A program made the position numbers and the translations under genes. From Rattus norvegicus (taxonomy: Eukaryota; Chordata; Mammalia; Rodentia; Muridae), in assembly GCF_036323735.1 (NCBI RefSeq), contig NC_086028.1, positions 39,158,501 through 39,222,500 on the forward strand: a stretch of 64,000 nt of DNA, read 5' to 3'. Of this stretch, positions 57,301 through 64,000 are shown one piece after another. How positions within the stretch are numbered: the first letter of the stretch is position 1; each line of letters starts with the position of its first letter. Below the pieces are notes generated by a model. That model did no database searches, was not told the DNA's origin, and saw only the letters and a list, made by a program, of their open reading frames with translations.

Positions 57301-59117
57301 GAGTCAGATTTTATTAGCCTTCTTCAGAAACTCTAACACCTATGTACATTGTGATTTTAAGATTTTAAGTAATTTTTTTGCTGTAGGAATAATTAAAACC
57401 TTTTCATACTTTATAGCCATTTTGGACATTGTAAAATCTTCTCAGATCATGAACCTTTGAAGAAGATGTATTTAGTATTTAGAAATAGCACAAAAATGTT
57501 TGTAAAACAAAATGTTACGCCATGTAGAGAGAGTCCAGCGTCAGTGGATGAGCAGGCTGCCTGCAGGTCTTCCTCCTTTTACTCACTTTGTACTTTGGTT
57601 GCTTTGCCACTAAAGCGGTGGTCCTGACTCCTTACCTGCCTGTTCCCTGGGCTTCTGTCAGGGTACTTGGATATAAGTACACACATGGTGCCTAATTCTT
57701 AGTACCTGTAGATTTTTTTTTCCCCATCAGCTATTTAAAATGTGTGTTTCCGTCTCTCTGAGTCATTTCTCAGTGCTCATTAATATTTTGTTGTGAGAGG
57801 TCTTGCAATATATAACTTGGGTCATTTTTGAACTCATGAGCCTCTTGCCTGTCCATGTGCCACTACCCCTGCCTTAATTTTCCTCACAGGACTGTTACAG
57901 CATCACCCAAGCCCACTGCACAAACTGTTTTCATCTAAATTGGAGGTATTTCTTAAGATGAAAAGTATTATATAATCTCTTTATCAAAACAAATGTACTT
58001 AGTCATTTTTGTATTTGATTTTAAAATTTGTTCAAAACTGGTTTTCTTTTTGGTAAACTTGTTCTTCATATTCTCCTACCCCCTACCACCAACTGGTCCA
58101 TTCATTTTGCTTTTTTAAATTTTAGATGGAGCTCTAACAATATCCTTGTTTTAATTTTGTTTTATGATTGATTGATTGATCAGTTTTGGTGGTGTTTTAC
58201 CACAGTCTATCGGAGAAGTGGCAGTGATCCAGCACATGAGGACTTCCAGAGTCCAGACCAGCCTGTGCAGTGGAACTTGCTATGATGGTGCAGGTGCCTT
58301 ATGTTGGTGCTGCCCAGATGGGAACAGCCACCCACATATGGTTCCCTAAGCGCTTAAAATGTGGCTAATGTAACACGGTGTCTTAGAGTTTTAACTTTAT
58401 TTAGTTTGAACTCCATTTAAGTAATTAAATAGATAAACGGCAGCTGCCAGATTGCCTAGCACAGGTCCTCACATTTCCAGCTTTGTACTTTGTTTTCCTA
58501 TGTAGCCTCTATCTTTTTTTACCATGCCACATTGTTGGTCCTTAAACAGGCCATGTTTTTATATAAATCACTTATATTCTTCATTTTGTTTTAAATCTCC
58601 CTTTATTATTTGTTGTTTTACCCAAAACCTATTCATCCCCAAGAGTCAATTCTGTGTCATTTTCCTTTTGGAAAGACGGAGCGTGCACCTGTGCTTTCAG
58701 AGCATCTGTCAATGTCTGTTCGCACTCTCCACCTTCCATTGCTCTTGCCTTAATAACGAGCATCTCATTGTTTCCTCAGAGTGATCAGACTGTCATAATA
58801 ACAGCACCTGTCTTAGGTAAGTTTACTTAGCTTGGTGTGTCTTTAGTCAGGTTGTGTGGGCTTTATTTTGGTCTGAGTGTTTTTGATTTGTGGGTTCTGT
58901 GGTAGTATTATAGTTCCGGGGGTATTGGTATGTTTAGGTTGGTAACTTGTAGGTTTATTAAAGGACTTTGCCCAGTGTCTGGTATTCTGTAAAACACTCA
59001 GCAACTGCAATCACTTTCATAAATATGTTAACTAAAGTTAAGTAAGCTACTGAATGAGAATGAAAGTGTAAGCTCAGGGTAGCTTAGTTAGTGCGCAGCA
59101 TAAGCACACTGCTCCTG

Positions 59118-59420
59118 CTAAGTAGAATATGGCAGCAACTTCTTTATTTCAGACCCCCCCTTACCAGTCATTTTTGTATTTTTTTGGTCCAAACTGAATC
59201 CTAAATGTACATAGCCATCTCTTACTTGCAGTGAATAGCTTGGTGTCTCTCGTTTCAGAAGCTCCTTCGCAGAGGTATTGATTGGGCCTGTTGCTTCTGT
59301 GTACCACATGCCGGCATTTGGATGCTTGTCTGTCTTCTTCGAGTTTATTGCCTTGCTCATCTTAACCTGAATATCACTGTGCCTTTTTTTAGTTTGATAT
59401 GTGCCAGCAAAACAGTACAA
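59118..59420 (-). other. 100-aa minus-strand ORF, unrecognised
   Basis: An open frame with mixed, non-repetitive composition (KAINSKKTDKHPNAGMWY, GPINTSAKELLKRETPSY). It is not simple repeat, SINE or LINE by eye. I do not recognise the protein. It could be a decayed processed pseudogene or a chance frame. No splice context or A-tail supports a gene. Confidence 0.2.
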
Positions 59421-59597
59421 AATGTTCTTTGCCTTTCCCTATTTCACAGGTAAAAGATTCATTTCTAAAGATATTGGCAACCTCAGAGTAGGACTTTCTT
59501 GAACTTGAGCCTGGTGACATGAATCATCAGGTAAAGATGCTTGGCACCAAGCCTAATAACCTAAAGTCAACCAGCTGTACCCAGGACACAAACTTAA

Positions 59598-59703
59598 GGG
59601 GTTAGAGAAATTGCTCAGTGACTAAGAGTACCAGCTGCTCTTCTAGAGGGCCAGGTTCAGTTCCCAGCACCCACATGGAGGCTCACAACATCCAGGCAAA
59701 ATA

Positions 59704-59748
<45 letters not shown>
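59598..59748 (+). repeat. B2/B3 SINE ending in (CA)n
   Basis: GGTTAGAGAAATTGCTCAGT, CAGTTCCCAGCACCCACATG, then about 20 CA units at 59708-59748 in place of the usual tail. Confidence 0.85.
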
Positions 59749-59752
<4 letters not shown>

Positions 59753-59961
59753 TAGAACACTTTGAACTTGAGCTCTTGGTAGATAGTACACAATCTTAGT
59801 TTCCAAACAGAGATGAGTGTTAAAAAGAACAAGACAATAGGATCTAAATAATGCTACTCAGAAAGATGTACTATTTAAAACTTGTGGATTGTCTATTGCT
59901 AGAATTATCAATTCAACGTTTTCAGACCACATTTGCCCTTGTAGTTGAAAGCACAGAAATA

Positions 59962-60112
59962 AGCCTTGGCTGTGCATCCTTTTAATCCCAGCATTCATGA
60001 GGCAGAGCCAGAAGGAACCACCACAAGCTCCAGTTCATCCTGATCTATAGAGTGAGACTTTGTCTTACCAAAAAACAAACAAACAAACAAACAAAAACAA
60101 AAAAAACCCCTC
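59962..60112 (+). repeat. B1 SINE with (CAAA)n tail
   Basis: TTTTAATCCCAGCATTCATG, TGATCTATAGAGTGAGACTT, then (CAAA)n at about 60068-60090 and an A-run. Confidence 0.8.
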
Positions 60113-60320
60113 CTTTCTTTTAGTAAGCAAGGCTAGTTAGTTGTTTAACCTAAATGTCTTACAGTTTGAAGTCCCTTTCTTATGTGACAGCTGTCTACCT
60201 TTACAGCGTTCCGGCACAACTCTGTCCTTCCTTTCTTTCAGTCTGCTCTTTTTCTGGGAGGCTATTACTGACCTTTTCCCCTAGTATTAATGCTAGGCTT
60301 TTGAGTCTACCTCTAATCTT

Positions 60321-60487
60321 TTCTTTTTTTTTTATTTAATGTATACGAGTACACTGTAGCTGTCTTCAGACACACCAGACCTCATTACAGATGGTTGTGA
60401 GCCACCATGTGGTTGCTGGGAATTGAACTCAGGACCTCTGGAAGAGCAATCAGTGCTCTTAACCACTGAGCCACCTCTCCAGCACCC
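60321..60487 (-). mobile_element. B2 SINE, reverse, with target-site duplication
   Basis: Reversed B2 with duplications TCTACCTCTAATCTT at 60306-60320 and 60488-60502. Confidence 0.95.
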
Positions 60488-60879
60488 TCTACCTCTAATC
60501 TTAACTTGCTTCTTGTTCTTTTTGTTCATAGTATTGTTATGCTGTATCTTCTGACAGAGTCTGGTTTGCTCCTAAACTCCATTCTCTCTGGAGAAACCCC
60601 TGATGTTTCTTCATGGATTGTACTTCCCTTTGTTGGTCTGTAGTACATTACATATGCCTGATACAGGTGCCCATACAGTTCTGCTCACTGAGAAAACTGA
60701 ATTACCAACTTGCTGAGTTTGTGAATGTAGTTCATTGGTAAGGAACATGCACGGCCTGTGCAAGTCACAAGTTCAGTCCTGAGCTTTATTTTATTTTTTA
60801 CATAAGATTAGTTGCTTTGTTATTTTATCTATATATTTAAATGTCTGTGTGTAGGCACACATGTGTCACAGCATATCTG

Positions 60880-61110
60880 TGGCTCAGAAGACAGTTTCCA
60901 CTGCCAGTCCTCTCAGACACATTCTCTTGTTCACCTCTGTGTATACCAGGATAGCTGGCCTGCATCAAGCTACTGAAACGTGTCTCTCCCTTCCATCTAC
61001 GTGTAGGGTACTGGAGTTAAAAGATGCACAGTACAACATCTGAGAGCCAAAGCTCAGTACCTCATGCTTGCATAGCAGATGCCTTTCCCATTGAGCCACC
61101 ACCTCAGTCC
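60880..61110 (-). repeat. B4-type SINE, reverse
   Basis: A reversed B1-like part is followed by a reversed tRNA-like head (CTCATGCTTGCATAGCAGAT, CATTGAGCCACCACCTCAGT). Confidence 0.65.
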
Positions 61111-64000
61111 AATTGTTTTGTTTGAAATAAAGTCTAATAGTGAGCATTTTCATATGTGTGTTCAATTTTTAATACTGATATTACCTTGAATTAAATTCCA
61201 AGAGTAAGCCTGAACCAATATACACAAAACATCTTATAATTTTTATCAAAATAAACAGTTAATGTACCTTTGACCGGAAATGAATCTCTGAAATACCAGA
61301 CATTATTAATGCTAAGTCATTTTTATAGAAATGTGACTGAGTCAATTATAGATCTGGACATTGTTTTAGAAGTTTAAAAATTAGTTGGCGCTTGGGTACT
61401 TTAGTTGTGAAATTAAGTTTCTTTTACTAGGTAGTCTCTTTGTGGTGTACCAGTGTGGGCTTAACTGGATCTCAAGCCCCTCAGTATTATTCATTGGTCA
61501 TTAGTCATTGGTTATTAAAAACTTTTACATTTTTTTACTTTCTCCATTGTTTTACAAGTGTTGTGATTTTCCTGGTGCTTTCTATATTAAATTTTTTCAA
61601 GGATATTCTTCCTCCCTCCCTCCCTCTCTACCGCACCCCTCTTTCTCCCCTCTCTGACCCATTCACTACTATCCATATCTCCTAGTATAATCTGATTCAC
61701 TCTGGAAAGTAACGTAGATTCTTATAACAAACCTCAGGGCTGTGAGTCCACAAATAAGTGCACTTGGTATTCAGTGGGAGAAATGTCAGTTTAAAAATGG
61801 TCAAAGGTTTTTGTGAAATATATGATTCTTACAGAAATGAAATGCATAGAAGAATATTAAGGAAAGTAAGGCAAGGTCCTCAGAGCCAGAGGTAGTGCTG
61901 GGAAAGTGACTTTCAAAGGAATGTTTATTAACACAAACCTTTATATTGGATGATGCTAACTGCTTATATGTCCTGCCTTTTAAATTTTTTGTCAATTAAA
62001 ATTTCTCCAAAATACTTTAACATTCATACTGTGCTATATGTTTGCCTTTTCTAGTTTTTCTTCTGTTAACTAACAGCTTTTATGTATAAATTAATAAATG
62101 ACTGGTTATTTCCTTAGGATTAATATGTAGAAATTAAATTACTGGGTTAAAAGTACGAAACTAACTTTCTACATAAATATTACTAGCACAGTAGTCATAT
62201 TTTCAATTGTTTTTAATATTCAGTATACATGAACTTTAATGTTGGTGGAAGACAGCCAGGTATACTGTTTCTTCTGGGGCAGTTTGTGCTTCCCTAGGGA
62301 TGAAACTAACTCATGTGGATGTGTCCAAGGACCCAGAAATGAGAAAGATTATCACACTTGTGATTGTTTGCACAGCAGTTGCCAAAGAAAGCTCTTTCAA
62401 TAATTGTTTAACATGGGTATTAGTGTGTGTCAGGAGTCTGAGGATAATTTTTGATAGCATTCCGGGTAGACAAGTATAGCAGCTCCTTAAACGGCAAACA
62501 AATTAACATTACTGCTTTTCAGATTGCTCTGTTCTCTATTCACTAAAAACTATGTTCTGTATTCAGTTTCCACAGTGCTAGCAAATGATGTGTTTAAATT
62601 AAAGGTACTAATGTGATCCAGTTCAGATAAAGTATTCTTGACAGTTTATTTTTTTAAATGAGATTTTATTTTCTTGTTCGTGGATTTTTAAATTACTAGG
62701 TTTTGTTTTTGAAAATAAATACTATCTTAAAACTATGTTCATAATAGTATGTATTTAATGACTTCTGTATGCAAGTGTGTTTTCTTTCTGTGTAATAAAA
62801 ACGCCTGGTATAGCTGCTTTGGGTAGGGCAAAGTAGAAGCATGGTGGTGCCTTTTATTGTTCCTTCAGTTTCACTGATTCTAATTATAGAAGCTTACATC
62901 ACCATCGCTGATGATAACAGCTTTCCTCTCTCTCCTTGCTCTTTCTTTCTCAATCACTCCCTAAGGATATATCATATTTCATAGTACATATGGACTTCAA
63001 GTGGTTTTGACAAAGATTTTTGATAGCATGCAAGCAATCAGTGAACACACCATAGTATTGTAGAACAGTTTCCCAAAAAGAATAGAAAGAAAGCTTTGAT
63101 ACTTAGGGGTGATGAGGAGTAGTTAGGACTTGCTTCTTGAAGTCAGAAATTACTAAGGGGCAACAATAATTAGAGTTAACCATGTTTGATAGCTACAGAT
63201 TCATTTCTCTGAAGCAAGGGAAAGATAAGGTGGTACACTATGTGGCTACTTTAGCTGGTACGTTGTCACTGCAATGGTGTGCTCATTACTATAGCATTAT
63301 CAGTTTATTTCAAAGGCAGAAATGACCAGCCATTTTATGTTGTAAAATGACAGCTTTAGGTTTGCTACTCTCTTTTGGCATTTGGCATCCCTAAATTACC
63401 TGTACTGTTTCACTGTGCAGATGGGTGGTGAAATTATTAACTATTAGAACCTTATCTTTGGTTTTCTATGCAGCATAATTTCCAATATTCCAGTTTATAG
63501 TTGGCTTGTAAATTATATATTCAGATAACAAATCTTCCTAACCAGATTGTTTATATATTTATAAAAACTGTTTTGTAATTATTGGAAACTTGATCTTATC
63601 TCACAGTAGTCAAATGCCCCTTTTAAAACTAAAGATTTTGTTTGTATGGCTTAGCATACTGGTATTTCATATGCAGGAAGGTGTGTTCCTCAGTGCGTAG
63701 CCTGTAGTAATGATTCTAGACTGTGAATCAGCACTCCCTCTATCACTGCACTGACTTCACTTGACAATGAGGTGAGATCATGATAAATTCTAAACGTGAT
63801 GCCCATGAAAAATAATTGATTCATCTACTAATTCATTTTGACAAATTATTTAACAAATTACTGACCTAGTTTATATCAGTAATTAGTTAAAAGATTAGTT
63901 ATTGAATGTGGAAGAGACAATGGAAGGGAGTATCATCAGCTGGCTTTTAGGGTCTACATGCTGAGTATAGTTTGGCCTCTTGCTTTCTTCTGATAGTGTT

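Larger units (their letters stand above)
47063..64000 (+). other. Rapgef6: Rapgef6 intron (5' part)
   Basis: It starts with a GTGAGT donor. I looked for the next expected coding exon (beginning around LPADLTK in the family) and did not find it, so the intron probably runs past the window. Contents are listed separately. Weaker SINE-like fragments may lie at 51160-51245 (reverse ID-like), 55853-55955 and 57805-57880 (reverse B1), 56428-56600 (two reversed SINE pieces) and 60712-60786 (ID-like). A (CCCT)n run lies at 61605-61626. Stretches with nothing I can name: 47063-47760, 48490-49140, 52640-53550, 54530-55010, 57310-59110 and 61110-64000. Confidence 0.8.

Noticed and set aside
47063..64000. 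Expected next Rapgef6 coding exon
   Set aside because: I scanned for sequence encoding the family's following segment and found no match with acceptor and donor. It is probably beyond 64000, though a very short alternative exon could have been missed.
1..64000. Undescribed multi-gene system
   Set aside because: Apart from the Rapgef6 exons, transposon genes and one retrocopy, no credible coding set exists, so there is no support for such a system.

Overview
This is a mammalian, almost certainly rat, intronic window. tRNA-derived ID elements of near-consensus sequence, B1, B2, B3 and B4 SINEs, a rat-type LINE-1 and many (CA)n/(GT)n tracts fill it. There are no bacterial-type gene arrays, and no long ORF outside the LINE-1 is credible.

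The host gene is on the + strand. Five short coding exons with GT-AG borders and mutually compatible phases lie at 19736-19806, 22094-22150, 32069-32152, 40641-40710 and 46919-47062. Joined, they encode one uninterrupted stretch of about 142 residues that I recognise as the N-terminal region of Rapgef6 (PDZ-GEF2), a Rap guanine-nucleotide exchange factor. The stretch covers the first, degenerate cyclic-nucleotide-binding-like domain and the basic segment after it. The promoter and first exon are probably upstream of the window, and the PDZ, REM, RA and GEF catalytic exons downstream, so 1-19735 and 47063-64000 are intron.

Layout. 1-19.7 kb: intron with SINEs, an Lsm5 processed pseudogene cut in two by a complete non-coding LTR-type element (6047-8827), and an ID element inside that LTR element. 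19.8-22.1 kb: short intron with SINEs. 22.2-32.1 kb: intron with an antisense LINE-1 (about 5.7 kb, 15-bp target-site duplication, open ORF1, wrecked ORF2, an ID inside), a probable solo LTR and a 120-bp segment that repeats sequence on the other side of exon 22094-22150. 32.2-40.6 kb: intron with a second LINE-1 ORF2 fragment, several B2s and a G-quadruplex-prone tract. 40.7-46.9 kb: intron with old SINEs. 47.1-64 kb: intron with an exact 12 x 23-bp minisatellite, ancient LINE-1 remains and SINEs; the last 2.5 kb or so shows nothing I can name.

I see no sign of an undescribed multi-gene system. The points of interest are nested insertions, duplications beside exons, and repeat arrays. All family assignments come from reading the sequence and from memory; no alignment or database search was run, and repeat boundaries without a stated target-site duplication are approximate.
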